From Hedera helix (lineage: Eukaryota > Streptophyta > Magnoliopsida > Apiales > Araliaceae), in NCBI GenBank assembly GCA_947179155.2, contig OX359273.1, positions 37,803,023-37,867,022 of the forward strand: 64,000 nt of DNA, written 5' to 3'. Shown piece by piece: positions 25,768-38,454 of this stretch. Position 1 is the first letter of the stretch; each line of letters begins with the position of its first letter. The position numbers were made by a program, and so were the translations under genes. Under the pieces are notes generated by a model that searched no databases, was not told the DNA's origin, and worked only from the letters and a program-made list of their open reading frames with translations.

Positions 25768-26837
25768 TTCGCTTTCAGTTGTTCTTGACATGTTTAGTCT
25801 TAGGTCAATTAACATTGATCTAGTAGATAAAATCATGTGGGTTCAATCTGGAGCAAGCCAAGGCAAAATTTACTACAACATTGCCAAAAAAACAAATAAT
25901 ACCTATGGCTTCCCAGCTGGTGTATGTCCTACGATTGGTGCTGGTGGCCATTTTAGTGGAGGCGGATATGGAAATATGATAAGAAAATATGGATTATCTG
26001 TTGATAATATTGTTGATGCAAAAAATTATCGACGTTTCTAGTAATATCCGTGACCGAAAATCCATGGGTGAGGACCTATTTTGGGCTATTAGAGGCGGTG
26101 GTGGCTCAAGTTTTGGGGTCATTGTTTCATGGAAACTCAAATTAGTCCCGGTTCCTGAAAATGTTACCGTTTTTAAGGTAAACAAGACAATTGAAGAAGG
26201 TGCCATACCTTGTGGAACGGTGGCAAAATGTTGCTAGTAAGGTGCACAATGATCTCTTCGTAAGGCTAGAGCTACGAGCTAAAAATGGAACGGTGAATTT
26301 TTATAATAAGTCATTAAGGGCTAACTTTATTGCCTTGTTTATTGGGAAGGAAAACGGAAAGGCTAATCCCAATAATGAATGACAGCTTCCCGGAGTTAGG
26401 ATTGACGGCAGAGGATTGTATTGAGATGAGTTGGATTGAATCCATAATTTATTGGTATGATATGCCAAGAGAAACACCTACTGAATTTTTACCAAGCACA
26501 GAGCCAACAAACTTCGGATTTGAGAAATTTAAATCGGATTTTGTGAAAGGAGTTATCCCAAAGGAGGGCTTAAAGTTGATATTCGATAAGATTATTGAGT
26601 TGGAGGGAGGGATTGTGGTGAAGTGGAATCCGTACGTAGGGCGAATGAGTGAGATTAATGCATGGGAAACTCCAACGCCGCATAGGGCAGGATACTTGTT
26701 CAAAATCCAGTACTTTATAAGCTGGAATGAAGAGGAAAATCAAGCCCCAAGTAATCGTATAAATTTACTAACACAATTGTTTGATAAAGGAGCCAAGGGA
26801 GGCATTTTTATGTTATAGAGATAACGACATTGGTTAT

Positions 26838-27398
26838 TGTTATAGAAAACTAATATATATTTAATAATATATATAAACTTATTTTATTTAACGAACTTCT
26901 AAGAAAAGAATATGTCAATGCTAGTATTTTATATAATATGTCCTTAAGACAATTATGCCCTCCTTATTGGTGCTTCGAGTTAGCGGCACTTGTCTCCCAA
27001 GATACAATGACAACGTATGTTATAGCAGCACTACAAATAACACACACAACGAACCAAAGAAATGCTTTGAACTCTCTCTCAAATAACTTATGAAATATGA
27101 AGACTAGGATATTAGAATACTTTAATGATTTGAATGAATTGTTGTTCCTCCAAATGGCTGCCTCCCTAGACTATTTATAGGAGGGTTTAGTGACCCTTCA
27201 AATGGGTCACAACCCTTGTGAATAGTTACAACCCTTGCGAACAGTCACAACCATTGTGAATGGTCACAACCCTTGCGAACGGTCACAACCATTATGAAAT
27301 GACACGATTGAAGAGACATGACTTTTTGAACGGGAGTGTCCGTACGAACGAAAAGTCACAACCTTTCATTCATTTTAAATTTGGCTCAAATTCTAACA
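26838..27398 (-). repeat. 3' LTR of the copia element
   Basis: On the minus strand it runs TGTTAGAATTTGAG ... TATAACA. Five ~19-bp repeats of the gttcgcaagggttgtgacc type are at about 27206-27300, upstream of the TATA-like cctataaatagtc (minus, about 27171-27183). Immediately inside is a purine-rich tract (minus-strand CATGTGGGGGAT, 27399-27410) that fits the plus-strand primer. Confidence 0.92.
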
Positions 27399-28005
27399 AT
27401 CCCCCACATGAATGAAATTGACTGGTAGCCTTATGCAAATGTTATGTAGACTCTGAGAGAGAGACAAAATTGAAAATTATCTGTATAGAGAGCGGTGGCT
27501 TTTGGCTTTGAACCTTCCCTTGTGAAAGACTATCGGGTTTACTGGTTGTCTCGTGAACGTGATGTCTTGAACTATCCAACCATTTGTGTAAACCGAGACA
27601 ATAGAAATTCACACAGAATTTTTTTTCCAGACATTATTTGGTTCTCATGATTTTGTTCATTTCGGCCCCGAACAATCCCAGATTTATGAGTGCTCTAGAG
27701 AAGTATAGCCTTATCATTCTCATAGAATTGGCCCAGTTCACACTCACATAGGTGATTTCTTAATAAGAGTATCCTGTCATATCCCACTTGTTTATCAAGA
27801 TTTAAGAATCATTAAAAGCACAGCTTATCCTGAAATCGCTGCAGGTATCACTATCTCGTATCATAGGAATGGATAAAAGAAATTAATTTCTTCATAGTGA
27901 TTTGGTTGAATCATTCACAATTTAGTTGTCCCTTTGAACTTAGATCTTGGGATCTCCAGTCAACTAGGTTGGGTTTCCATCATGACGATTCTTATTTTAT
28001 AGGCT

Positions 28006-28114
28006 TTAAAGCTCTCTATTCAAACCTTTAGTCAACGGATCCGCTATATTTTCTTTCGACTTTATGTACTCAATAGACATAATTCCATTAGAAAGCAATT
28101 GTTTTATGGTATTG

Positions 28115-28152
<38 letters not shown>

Positions 28153-31100
28153 GTGACTCTGTGCCCTTCCAATTGCTGATTGACTATCACAATGAATGCA
28201 GACAGCAAGAACAGGTTTAGGCCACATCGGAATATCTTCTAAAAAGTGACGAAGCCACTCAGCTTCTTCTCCAGCCTTATCTAATGCAATAAACTCATAT
28301 TTCATTGTTGAACGAGCAATGCATGTTTGTTTAGAAGATTTCCATGATACTGCTCCTCCACCTAGTGTAAACACAAAACCGCTAGTGGATTTAGAGTCTT
28401 TTGTATCCGATATCCAGTTCGCATCACAGTAACCTTCAAGTACTGCTGGATATCTTCAGTAATGTAATCCAAAGTTTTGAGTATATTTTAAATACCTTAA
28501 AACTCTTATAATTGCTGTCCAGTGAACTTTTTCTGGATTGCTTGTAAATCTACTCAATTTATTAACAGCTTGTGCTATGTCAGGACGTGTACAATTCATT
28601 AAGTACATAAGGCTTCTAATTATTTGTGCATACTCAGGTTGTGATATGCTATCGCCTTTATTTTTAGATAAGTGTAGATTTATATCTACCGGTGTTCCCA
28701 CAGGATTGCAATCATATTGATTGAATTTCCTAAGTATTTTCTCAATATAGTGTGATTGTGATAACACTAATTCATCCGATGTTTTAGAAATTTTAATTCC
28801 TAAAATTACATTGGCAACAACCATATCTTTCATGTCAAACATATTATTTAACATTTTCTTGGTAGTTCTAATGATTTCATTATTACTACCCATAATGAGC
28901 ATATCATCTATATAAAGACAAATAATAACACACCCTTTCTCAGTGTCCTTGACATATACACATTTCTCACACTCATTTATTTTAAAATCATTTGACATCA
29001 TTGCACTATCAAATTTTTCATGCCATTGTTTAGGTGCTTGTTTTAATCCATAAAAGGGACTTCACAAGCTGACAAACTTTTTGTTCTTGTCCTGGAACAA
29101 TAAACCCCTCGAGTTGTTCCATATATATTTCTTCTTCAAGATTACCATTCAAGAAGGCTGTTTTCACATCCATTTGATGTATCTCCAAATTGTATATAGC
29201 TGCAATGGTTATTAAAATCCTAATTGACGATATTCTAGTCACAGGAGAATAAGTATCAAAATAATCCAAACCCTCATTTTGCTTGTATCCTTTGATTACA
29301 AGTCTTGCTTTATATTTATCTATAGATCCATCTGCTTTCATTTTCTTCTTGAATATCCACTTGTATCCAAGGGGTTTAGAGCCTGGTGGTAGATCCACTA
29401 ACTCCCATGTATGATTATGCAGTATGGACTCTGTCTCACTATTTATAGCCTCTTTCCAATATGGAGCTTCAGGACTCGATACTGCTTCTTTATAAGTTTG
29501 AGGCTCATTTTCTAACAAATAAGTTAGAAAATCTGGTCCAAAAGTTTTTGATATTCTTGCACGTTTACTATGTCTGGGTTCATCAATATTTTCCAAACCA
29601 TGATCACTGTCACTAACAGTGTCATAAGTTCTTTTATTAGAACTTGTCTCTTGTGTCTTATTATTAGGAAATACAGTTTCAAAAAATTCAGCATCTTTTG
29701 ACTCAATAATAATATTTTCATGTATTTCCTCTATTTTTGATTTATTAACCAAAAATCTATATGCACTGCTATTATTAGCATAACCAATAAATATACAATC
29801 TATTATTTTTGGTCCTATCTTTACCTTTTTGGGTGGAGGAACCATTACTTTTGCTAAGCATCCCCACACTTTTAAGTGTTTATAAGATGGTTTTCGTCCT
29901 TTCCATAATTCATAGGGTGATGCGTTAGACTTCTTTTGAGGTATTCGGTTGAGAATATAATTTGCTGAAAGAATTGCTTCCCCCCATAAATTCTGAGGTA
30001 GCCCAGAACTTAACAATAATGCATTCATCATTTCTTTCAAAGTTCTATTCTTTCTTTCAGCAATACCATTTTGTTGTGGTGAATAAGGTGCAGTTGTTTG
30101 GTGTATTATACCATGTTGTGAACATATTTTAGCAAAAGGAAATTCATATTCCCCACCCCTATCACTTCTAATTATCTTGATCTTTTTATCAAGTTGATTC
30201 TCAACCTCATTTTTGTAATGTATAAACATTCTCAAAGCTTCATCTTTACTTTTCAATAAGTAAACATAACAATATCTTGTACAATCATCTATAAAAGTAA
30301 GAAAATATTTCTTACCCCCTCTTGTTTGTATATACTTTAAATCACAAATATCGGTATGTACTAATTCAAGAGGTTTTGTACTTCTTTCAATTGATTTAAA
30401 AGAAGATTTTCGAAGTTTTGCCTCAACGCAGACTTCACATTTATGATTGGAGTTAATCTCACATTTTGGCAAACATTCCATATTAATTAATCTACGTATA
30501 GTATTATAATTAACATGTCCTAATCTACCATGCCATAAATTAGATGACTCAATCATATAAGCAAAAGATATATTTTTATTAATATTGGAAGGTACAATTG
30601 TCATTACATTCATTTTAAAGAGCCCATTGCTCACATATCCCTTCCCCACATACATTCCATTTTTGGTTAGGACAAACTTACCCGATACAAAGACCAATTT
30701 AAATCCTTTTTGACTAAGAAGAGATCCTGACACTAAATTCTTCCTAATATCAGGCCCATGGAGCACGTTGTTGAGGGTGAGTTCCTTGCCAGATGTCATC
30801 TTCAGAACCACCTTTCCTTGTCCAACAATCTTGGATGTGGAAGAATTCCCCATGTACAATTGTTCTCCATTCTCAATTTCTTGATATGTGGAGAACATCT
30901 TCCTGTCAAAACACACATGGCGGGTTGCTCCAGTATCTACCCACCATTCCCTGGGATTTTCAACCATGTTTACTTCAGAAATAACCGCTGATAGGTTCAT
31001 TTCAGAAACGTCTTCAAGAAGACCGTCCACTTCTATTACATTAGCTTGTGCAGACTTCTTGTTCTGGTATTTGCGTTTACGACAATCCTTTGCCCTATGC

Positions 31101-31900
31101 CCGGGCTTGTCACAAATGTAGCACTTGCCTTTGAACTTTTTATTCATTCCTTGTTTAGGCCCGTTTTCGGTGTGCTTTCTCTTATTAGACTTTTGACCTT
31201 GTTCCACCACGTTGGCTTTATGCTCCATAAAAGTCCTTCCTTCTTTCTTTTCAGAAGCACGGTTATCCTCTTCAATCCTTAATTTCACGATTAAGTCTTC
31301 AAGTTTCATCTCTTTGTGTTTATGCTTGAGATAATTCTTAAAATCTGTCCATACTGGTGGTAATTTTTCAATTATAGCAGCAACTTGAAAAGATTCACTT
31401 AAAGACATACCTTCTGCATATATTTCATGCAGGATTACTTGTAGTTCTTGGACTTGGTTGATGACAGCCTTGAAATCTACCATCTTATAGTCCAAAAACC
31501 TGCCAACTACGAACTTCTTCGTACCAGCATCTTCTGTTTTATACTTCTTATCCAAGGAATCCCATAATTCTCTTGTTGTCTTGAGAGAACTATACACATT
31601 ATACAATGTGTTGTCCAATCCATTGAGGATATAATTTCGACATAGGAATTCAGCATGTTTCCATGCATCAATAGCAGCAACAACCTGTTTATCTGATTCA
31701 TTCTCATTAAGCACAGGGGGCTCTTCATGAAGAAACCTTGCCAAGTTGAGCGTAGTGAGATAAAACAACATCTTCTGTTGCCATCTTTTAAAATCTGTTC
31801 CATTGAACTTTTCTGGTTTTTCACCATGGTTCACAGGAACATTTGGTATCATAGGTGTAGAAGAAGAAGAACCGATTATAGTAACAGAATCGGTAGCCAT
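28006..31900 (-). pseudogene. Copia Gag-Pol polyprotein, broken by one frameshift and one stop
   Basis: Starts MATDSVTIIGSSS at 31900. Gag is followed by the CCHC knuckle CYICDKPGHRAKDC (about residue 259) and the protease site WWVDTGATRH (about 317). The integrase pre-domain WHGRLGHVN comes next, then the integrase core with Asp in HTDICDL (~513), Asp in IIRSDRGGEY (~577) and Glu in NGIAERKNRT (~613). Reverse transcriptase begins near KPLGYKWIFK, with HQMDVKTAFLNG (~907). An extra base in the A run at 29052-29055 (plus strand) shifts the frame. RT continues in 29001-28456 with CLYIDDML (the YxDD site) and stops at an in-frame TGA at 28456-28458. RNase H follows through the 28374-28006 frame with DSQSAIGRAQ. 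The C-terminus ends early at LNREL. The element could move only with proteins supplied by a relative. Confidence 0.93.
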
Positions 31901-31947
31901 ACTTTTGCAAATATAAATTAAATATAAAAAGATAATTGTCTTAAGAT

Positions 31948-32510
31948 TGCTATAGAAAACTAATATATATTTAATAATATATATAAACTTATTTTATTTA
32001 ACGAACTTCTAAGAAAAGAATATGTCAATGCTAGTATTTTATATACTATGTCCTTAAGACAATTATGCCCTCCTTATTGGTGCTTCGAGTTAGCGGCACT
32101 TGTCTCCCAAGATACAATGACAACGTATGTTATAGCAGCACTACAAATAACACACACAACGAACCAAAGAAATGCTTTGAACTCTCTCTCAAATAACTTA
32201 TGAAATATGAAGACTAGGATATTAGAATGCTTTAATGATTTGAATGAATTGTTGTTCCTCCAAATGGCTGCCTCCCTAGACTATTTATAGGAGGGTTTAG
32301 TGACCCTTCAAATGGATCACAACCCTTGTGAATAGTTACAACACCCTTGCGAACAGTCACAACCATTGTGAACGGTCACAACCCTTGCGAACGGTCACAA
32401 TCATTACGAAATGACACGATTGAAGAGACATGACTTTTTGAACGGGAGTGTCCGTACGAACGAAAAGTCACAACCTTTCATTTATTTTGAATTTGGCTCA
32501 AATTCTAACA
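31948..32510 (-). repeat. 5' LTR of the copia element
   Basis: 563 bp, TG...CA. It contains ~19-bp repeats at about 32325-32405 and the TATA-like tataaatag on the minus strand (32282-32290). The inner flank (31932-31945, plus strand ataattgtcttaag) is the exact reverse complement of 32053-32066 inside the LTR. There is no TGG-starting tRNA primer site at the usual position. Confidence 0.92.
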
Positions 32511-32838
32511 GTTATAGCCCTCAATGCAATGGAGCTTATGAAGAAGGAAAAAATCCCGGCATCAAGTATTTTAATGGCAATTATGAAAGATTGGTTAAAA
32601 TAAAAACTGCAGTTGATCCTGAGAATTTCTTTAGGGATGAGCAAAGCATTCCTCCTTCTCACACCAACTTTCAAAGTGTTCCTATTTATCCTACTACCTA
32701 CTATTGATAAATAAATCATAATTACTTTATGGTTGCATTGTGATGTTAGAAAATGAAAATGGGTATGATTTCACGTATCTTTTAATTTAAACTTCTTTGT
32801 TGTGGTTGATTTCAAACAAGAATGTCGAAATTGAAGTA

Positions 32839-33254
32839 TGTTAGAAATTAAGATGGAATAATAACACAATCACACAGAATATTATATGAAGAACAAAAAA
32901 GTAAGAACACGCGATATATCCAAGTTCACCAATTTAACTAGTCCTGTTTGTTTAATGTATTCAATAGATGTCTCACACACCAAACAATTGTTTTTTATAG
33001 TAACTAGAAAATCATAACTGCTATAACATGGGTTCAAGCCCAATACATTAGTAAACTAAAGATTGAACTACTAATAAAACATCAAACACAATTACACCCT
33101 TGCGCTTGGCTTTTAAGGAGCGTTGTCCCCTTACAACCCTCGTTAGTTCACCTGCGAGTTAGGCAACCGTTCGCTCACTGGAAAACGAGACCATCAACTA
33201 TCTTATCGTAATGACTATTAGTCGAACCCGCAGAAATATAAGTCAATCACAACA
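32839..33254. mobile_element. 416-bp solo LTR or TRIM in the pseudogene's 3' flank
   Basis: The segment starts TGTTAGAAATTAAG and ends CACAACA, and interrupts the alignment of copy B to copy A. Before it stands aagta (32834-32838) and after it aaata (33255-33259), a near-perfect 5-bp duplication. The paralogous 3' flank of the intact gene reads straight across this point. It has no coding capacity. Confidence 0.68.
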
Positions 33255-33259
33255 AAATA

Positions 33260-35340
33260 TTATTAGGTTGCTTAAGTTTTGAATGATTGCATAGAAACAG
33301 CTACTCTTTAGACTAATTTTATAGCTTTTATGTTTTTAGGAAAAATCACATGCACTATTAATACAATCTAACGGCATTGTTTTGATATAATTTCAAACTT
33401 TTATGAATTAAATTTAGTTAGAAAATTAATCCTGTAAGAAAATTCACGGCTAATATAAATAAAATTAAATCACGTAATATGTTAAAAGATTTCTTTGATT
33501 AATTATTAATGTATCCAATATAATTAAATGTAATATAAATATATTTTATTGAATTATCAGAAAATTTCTTAGAATAATTAATTGAACAATATATTGTAGG
33601 TTTATTCTCTCAAATATTAATATGATCAATTTAAAGGTGGTTAAAGTTATTAGGACTTTGAGAAGATAATTATTATATTATTAATTTTTATTTTGGTAAA
33701 TAATAAATATATATAGTAGAATTAAACAGTAAAGGCGATTTAAATATAAAAAAAAATATCTTGCAATACTAATCTAACAGAATTTTGAAATTCAAATTTA
33801 AATCTATTTATGACACTAACTTAGTAGTAATCTATTATTATTCAACTAAATTCGAAACTAATATTAATACAATTAAGTAGCGTAATTTTTTAATATTTCA
33901 AGTTTTAATGAATTTTACTTTTGTTAAGATACTTATTTAGTAAAAATATATATGTATATATATTTAAAATTAATATAATTAAGTCATGTAATATGTTAAC
34001 ATTTCACATATTAATGAATTCCAATTTATCTAAGAAATTAATTTAATAAAAAAAGTGTGGAACAAAAATAAAAAATAAATTAGCTTTAACCAATAAGTGC
34101 AGTATATTTCTATATAGTAATATAAAAAGTAAGATCTACCAAGCATCTCGATACACTTTCAATTTCCCATTGCACTCTGTACGCTACCCTCTTTTAATTT
34201 GAACTGCGTGAAACTCATCAGTCTTCTAGACAGTCAGTATGTGCTCTATAACTCCTAAAAATGTTATAGACCTTGTATTTTCTACGTAGCAAAATAGATT
34301 ATTAAAATCGATTGAATTGTCTAATGCAAGAATACAAAAGCTTAATAATAATAGTATTAATTCACATAACATCATAGTAAAGGTTGTCAAATATAGTAAT
34401 TCACGACATGAATTTTGACAAAAATAGGCATTTACGCTTTGTAAATGCCTCACATTATTTCAGCAATATAAGCAAATGTATACTCCAAAATGATATTTCC
34501 CCCACATATGTGCATGTTTAATGTTATGTTTAAGTTCAGTATGCTATTTAAGTGTGATAATTAGACTCATTTTTAGTTTATCATGTGTGAATGTTTAATT
34601 TTCATGTTATATACTAATCGTAACCGACATTCGATTTTAATTTCATGTTATATTTAATATGTAACTGTTTATCATTTAACTGTAATAATTAATCAAATTT
34701 TTATTTCAACATACATGTACTGCATTTTTAATGCTCATGTAATATATCCATCTAATTTTAATTTAGATTTTAGTTCCATGGTATATTTAATATGAAACCG
34801 TCTATTATTTAAGGGTGACAATTATACCAATTTTTATTTAATCATGTTTGTATGTTTAATGCTCATGGTATATACGAACCGTAACCCACACTTCATATAA
34901 TAATTTTTTTTGTCGAAGAAAATTTATTTTGGTCAAACGGAGAAATTTATTGTTGTCTAAATAGGCCTAGTAAACCAACTATTCTCATTTTGTCTCTTTA
35001 TATCCGAGTATAGATAGCAGATAGGAAAAAAGTTTAAAATAAAATTGGTAAAACTAATAAAAATACAAATTTCTTTTCTTATTAGAGATCAAAAAAATTC
35101 TAATTGGTTATATGATTTAAAAAGGCAACTTAATTATTTAATTCTTGAATTATATGACTTTTGAAGTTAGGTCCTTAATCTAATTATTAACGTAATTACA
35201 TTCTTAAATTGATTTTTTTTTTTTTTGTGTGCGAGTCATTCACATATGTTAAAAATTTTGCTTACGAGTTTTTCTTTTCAACTATGATTTTATTAAATAA
35301 TTTGATTACGTGAAAATGATATGGCTTTTTTACTTGTAGT
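33260..35340. other. 3' flank of copy B, then AT-rich sequence without a gene
   Basis: Up to about 33760 the sequence matches the downstream flank of the intact gene. Beyond that it is AT-rich and unmatched. Between 34500 and 34880 there are loosely repeated phrases of the 'catgttat.tttaat' type. No open frame with a recognisable domain was seen. Confidence 0.45.
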
Positions 35341-35574
35341 CGTGCCACTCACGTGACTCTGCCTCCAAAATAGGAGGTTGCACTGGAATTAAGGCCGCGG
35401 GTGAGGCTGAGGCAATTTTTTGGTGATGGAGGCGAAGCAGGAGAGATAGAGTGGACGACATTGTACAGCTCGTTGGTGTTGACGCTGTTAATTATCAATG
35501 ATGTAGTAGTACTAACATGAGACCCAGTGGAAGATTCGTTGAAAGATTTGGAGGGAAACAAACCGGAGCTCTTA

Positions 35575-35970
35575 TGGTATCAGAGCCGACTCTCGAAAGC
35601 TCGGGTATGGTCATCCGATCAGGTTGCCGGAGGTGGGGACACAAAGGCGGGCCTAGTAGGCCGCTGATATTATCCCACAATGGCTAGAGAGGTAAAAAAT
35701 TTGGGCCTTGTGTGACTATGTGTTCGGCCTGACGGGGACGTCAGGTATTTAAGTGGGGGAGTTTGTAACACCCCAATCCCACATCAGTTAATGTGGGATA
35801 TTTGGATGTGTTTATAAGGACCCAAGTTGCTATTATTAATACCTTCAGTCATGACCTTTTGGGTGAGCCTGTGGTGGGCTAAGATGACCCAATAAAATAT
35901 TATTGAGACAGCTCATTGGGCCTTATTCTGCTGTGATTTGATTCGGACTCGGAATTTGACCCAAGTCGTT
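35575..35970 (+). mobile_element. TRIM-like fragment: iMet primer site, short interior, one LTR
   Basis: An iMet-type primer site tggtatcagagcc is at 35575-35587. It is followed by about 175 bp of GC-richer interior and a polypurine tract aagtgggggag (35751-35761). An LTR-like segment then starts TGTAACACCCC at 35764 and runs to about 35970 (...gtcgttac). The left LTR expected before 35575 is not recognisable, so the copy is truncated or diverged. It is non-coding; the short frames across it are fortuitous. It lies within the material inserted in copy B. Confidence 0.6.
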
Positions 35971-36160
35971 ACTTGAAACCCCACGAAGGAAGGTGCAAAG
36001 AAAATTCATGGAGACTAGCAAGTCTGGCACAATTCCATTGTTATATTAGTAACGAGTTGGAGTTCCTTTTGAATGTTTTACAAATTTGGATACGATTTAA
36101 TTGTCATAAATTTGGAAAGAGAATTTAAGTATATATCTGCATTAAATACTTATACTAATT

Positions 36161-37886
36161 ATAATAGTGGATATATATATAGATGGTAAAAAAAATTAAA
36201 CTAAAATTTTGTAAAATTAAATTTGTGCTTTAAATTATATAGTAGATGAGTTTAAATCGTACAGGGTGGAGTATCATGTCATACATAATGGGACACTAAG
36301 TGAAAATTAAGTTGTGATTACATCTGGTTTTAATTGAACATTGGTGGGCGTCTTCCGATCCATGTTATAGAATGTATATTATTTTTAGAGAGAGAAAATA
36401 TATTCTTTTTTTAAGGGATAATTAATAAATCTTTTTGGGATAAAATTATTTTGTAATTATATAATGCACACCTAAAAAGGGGGTTGGATAGATGTGAGTG
36501 AAAAATACTAACAATTTAAAAACTTTATGGTTAAGTAAATTCAGTTTACTGGATAGATGAATGCAGTCGACTGTTTCCTACTGTAAACGTATTCTAACTT
36601 GAATTTAATTTTTTTTTATTCTAAATGATATTCTTTCTATTTTAAATTATTTGATCATTATTGAGTTTTAAAATCAATTTGAGACATTTTTAAAGTCAAA
36701 ATTAAGATGACTCATTAAAAATTATGAAATAATAAAATTTATAACAAGTAATACTTTTTAAATAGTTTACAATATTATATTTATAATGCAGTCAAAAGAA
36801 GAATATATGTCAATTTTGAATTTAAAAAGTTCTTAAATTGATGTTAAAAAGACGATAATGATCAAATAATATAGAACGGATGGAATATTAAACTAAGTAC
36901 AGGGATCAGAATACTAAATGTATGCAAGACAAATAAATAAAGAAAATAAATAATACAAGAACACACGGGTTTATATTTGGTTCAAGACACTTAATCCTCA
37001 AACTAATGCATTGCATACATCCAAGGCTAGGCACTAATTAATCAATACCTAGCAAGTTTCCTTAATAATAATAAATCAATACAAAATTACAAACTCTACG
37101 TACAAAAGATTTCATAAATATCCCGAGCATACTGCTCCCTTGAGTAAACCTCCCCCTTGCGCACCTCCCTGGAGTAAACCTACTCCTTTTCGATCTCCTT
37201 GACAATATTAAAAGAAACCTTCACTCCAAAGCTTTCTTTTTACAAAATAATAAAGTTAAACAGAAAAATAATTATAACTAAAACTAATAATTTTTAGCAT
37301 CTAAACAATATAAATCAAGGCTTTAAGAATAGTTAAGAGAACTAGATTGTGCTCTTTTAAGCTTAGAGTGTTTTGTTGTTTCCACGAATAGTAGTCTGGT
37401 GTTTATAAGCTTGAAGTGTAACGGTTATATTTTTCAAACTTAGAAAACTATTATAAAGATAGATAATTAGAAATCAATTTCCAAGATTTATTCAAGCCTA
37501 ACAGAACTTTAGTTTTGAAAATCTGTCATAAAATGATAAGACTTAGTAAGCACCTGATTTTCACATCTCACAAAAATCTGTGATGTAAGATATATATAAA
37601 GAATGGTTCAAACAGATTTTGATCATCTTCAAAATTATATCCAAGATCCTAGGAATTTGTTTTAGGTAAAAATCTATTGAGATAAAGTAATTTATCTATT
37701 CATTAGTGACCCAACTCATTAGTGACTAATATCTATTAAATTTTATCTATTATCCATTTAATCAATCCATTTGCCACATCTACTCGTGATTAAGGATGTA
37801 AACGAATCAAATCGAGTTGAATATTGAGTTGTTCAGATTTAGTTCATAAAATTTATCAAGTATGAAATAAGGTTTAACAAAAGGTG
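36161..37886. other. Intergenic sequence, no gene seen
   Basis: AT-rich throughout. The 36940-37240 part ('gaacacacgggtttatatttgg', 'cctcccccttgcgcacctccc') has the look of a retrotransposon LTR leader, but I found no matching ends. A phrase 'ggatgtaaacgaatcaaat' near 37794 resembles the ends of hAT-type miniature elements. Confidence 0.4.
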
Positions 37887-38071
37887 TTAAAATACTAGAA
37901 AAGTAATGTCTCCATAATTATTTATTAAGGAGGTGGATGACGAACATCTAGAAATTAAAACTTCTACCATAGCTAAGAAACCCCTGTAAGCAGCCACATG
38001 CAAAGCTATATTCCCTTGTTTATCTTCACAATTGATAATGTCATAGGATGCCACTAGGTTAGCCCTGTGCT
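37887..38071 (-). pseudogene. Ankyrin-repeat protein fragment (ACD6-like), split by the hAT element
   Basis: On the minus strand from 38071 the translation reads HRANLVASYDIINCEDKQG, then NIALHVAAYRGFLAMVEVL and SSSTSLINNYGD. This matches the ankyrin repeat consensus (G-N-T-A-L-H-x-A-A) and the 'NNYGDT' exon end of plant ACD6-type ankyrin-transmembrane proteins. The frame then runs into ITFLVF and a stop, not the expected FLHMA. The preceding codons (MWEMMHR) lie beyond the hAT element at 60337-60356, in frame. Only about 60 codons of one exon are visible, so this is a remnant or one exon of a disrupted gene. Confidence 0.72.
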
Positions 38072-38454
38072 GACAGAGGCGGAGCATAGAGAGGGTTGGG
38101 AGGGCTATAGCCTGGCCCAGCCCAAGACAGATAAAAATTTTGTTACTACATATATTATTAAGTATTAACCAGCCAAGCCAAGAGCCCAAGACTTCCCAGC
38201 AAATCCATTATTGGACCATTAAAATATTAAAAAAAAAAAACAACAAACTTAAAAGGTAAAACTAAAAAATCGTGGAACCAGGACCCCCAAACCTCCCAAG
38301 TCGGCGATGGCAAGTCCGGAAGTCCCATCCAGCCATCCCTCTCTATCCTGTCTAGTAAAGCAACAGAGCGCACTGCGGCCACCGCCGCACCGCCAGCACC
38401 GGACCAGACCCTGCCATTGTCACTGCCGAACACAAACAGAAATTAGGTATTTTG

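Larger units (their letters stand above)
26838..32510 (-). mobile_element. Ty1/copia retrotransposon, full length, reverse orientation, TSD GTTAT
   Basis: 5.67 kb with two LTRs (26838-27398 and 31948-32510) and the copia order gag-protease-integrase-RT-RNaseH between them. The 5-bp duplication gttat lies at 26833-26837 and 32511-32515, inside the BBE-like pseudogene. The LTRs differ by roughly ten substitutions and one 2-base indel over about 560 bases by eye, so the insertion is fairly recent. A second member of the family starts at 63232. Confidence 0.95.
25768..32707 (+). pseudogene. BBE-like oxidase pseudogene, 5'-truncated, frameshifted and split by copia
   Basis: Similarity to the intact gene starts at 'gttgttcttgacatg' (about 25777), so roughly the first 125 codons are missing, including the signal peptide and the His flavin anchor. 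The Cys anchor motif GVCPTIGAGG is kept. By comparison with the intact paralogue there is a +1 A in the run near 26023, a 2-base loss near 26205, a 4-base gain near 26349 and a ~22-base loss near 26785. The copia element is then inserted between GY and SPQCNG. The last part resumes at 32511 and ends PSHTNFQSVPIYPTTYY at 32707, beyond the stop of the paralogue. It cannot encode an enzyme. Confidence 0.93.
25768..36160 (+). repeat. Copy B of the inverted BBE-like duplication, expanded by insertions
   Basis: Homologous to 18050-20280 on the opposite strand. The copy is interrupted by a copia element (26838-32510), a 416-bp solo LTR (32839-33254), and roughly 2.2 kb between about 33760 and 35990 that includes a TRIM-like fragment. 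Matching 3' flank resumes around 35995-36150 ('ttcatggagactagcaag', with its counterpart on the minus strand near 18205). Confidence 0.78.

Noticed and set aside
30758..31282. Plus-strand frames across the copia gag-pol region
   Set aside because: Antisense shadows of the minus-strand polyprotein.
35349..35680. Two overlapping minus-strand frames (61-70 codons) as a small gene
   Set aside because: They overlap the TRIM-like primer site and interior and have no domain; chance frames in a GC-richer segment.
38227..38433. 68-codon minus-strand frame near the hAT 5' end
   Set aside because: Lies in the non-coding 5' part of the hAT element, antisense to it, with no domain.
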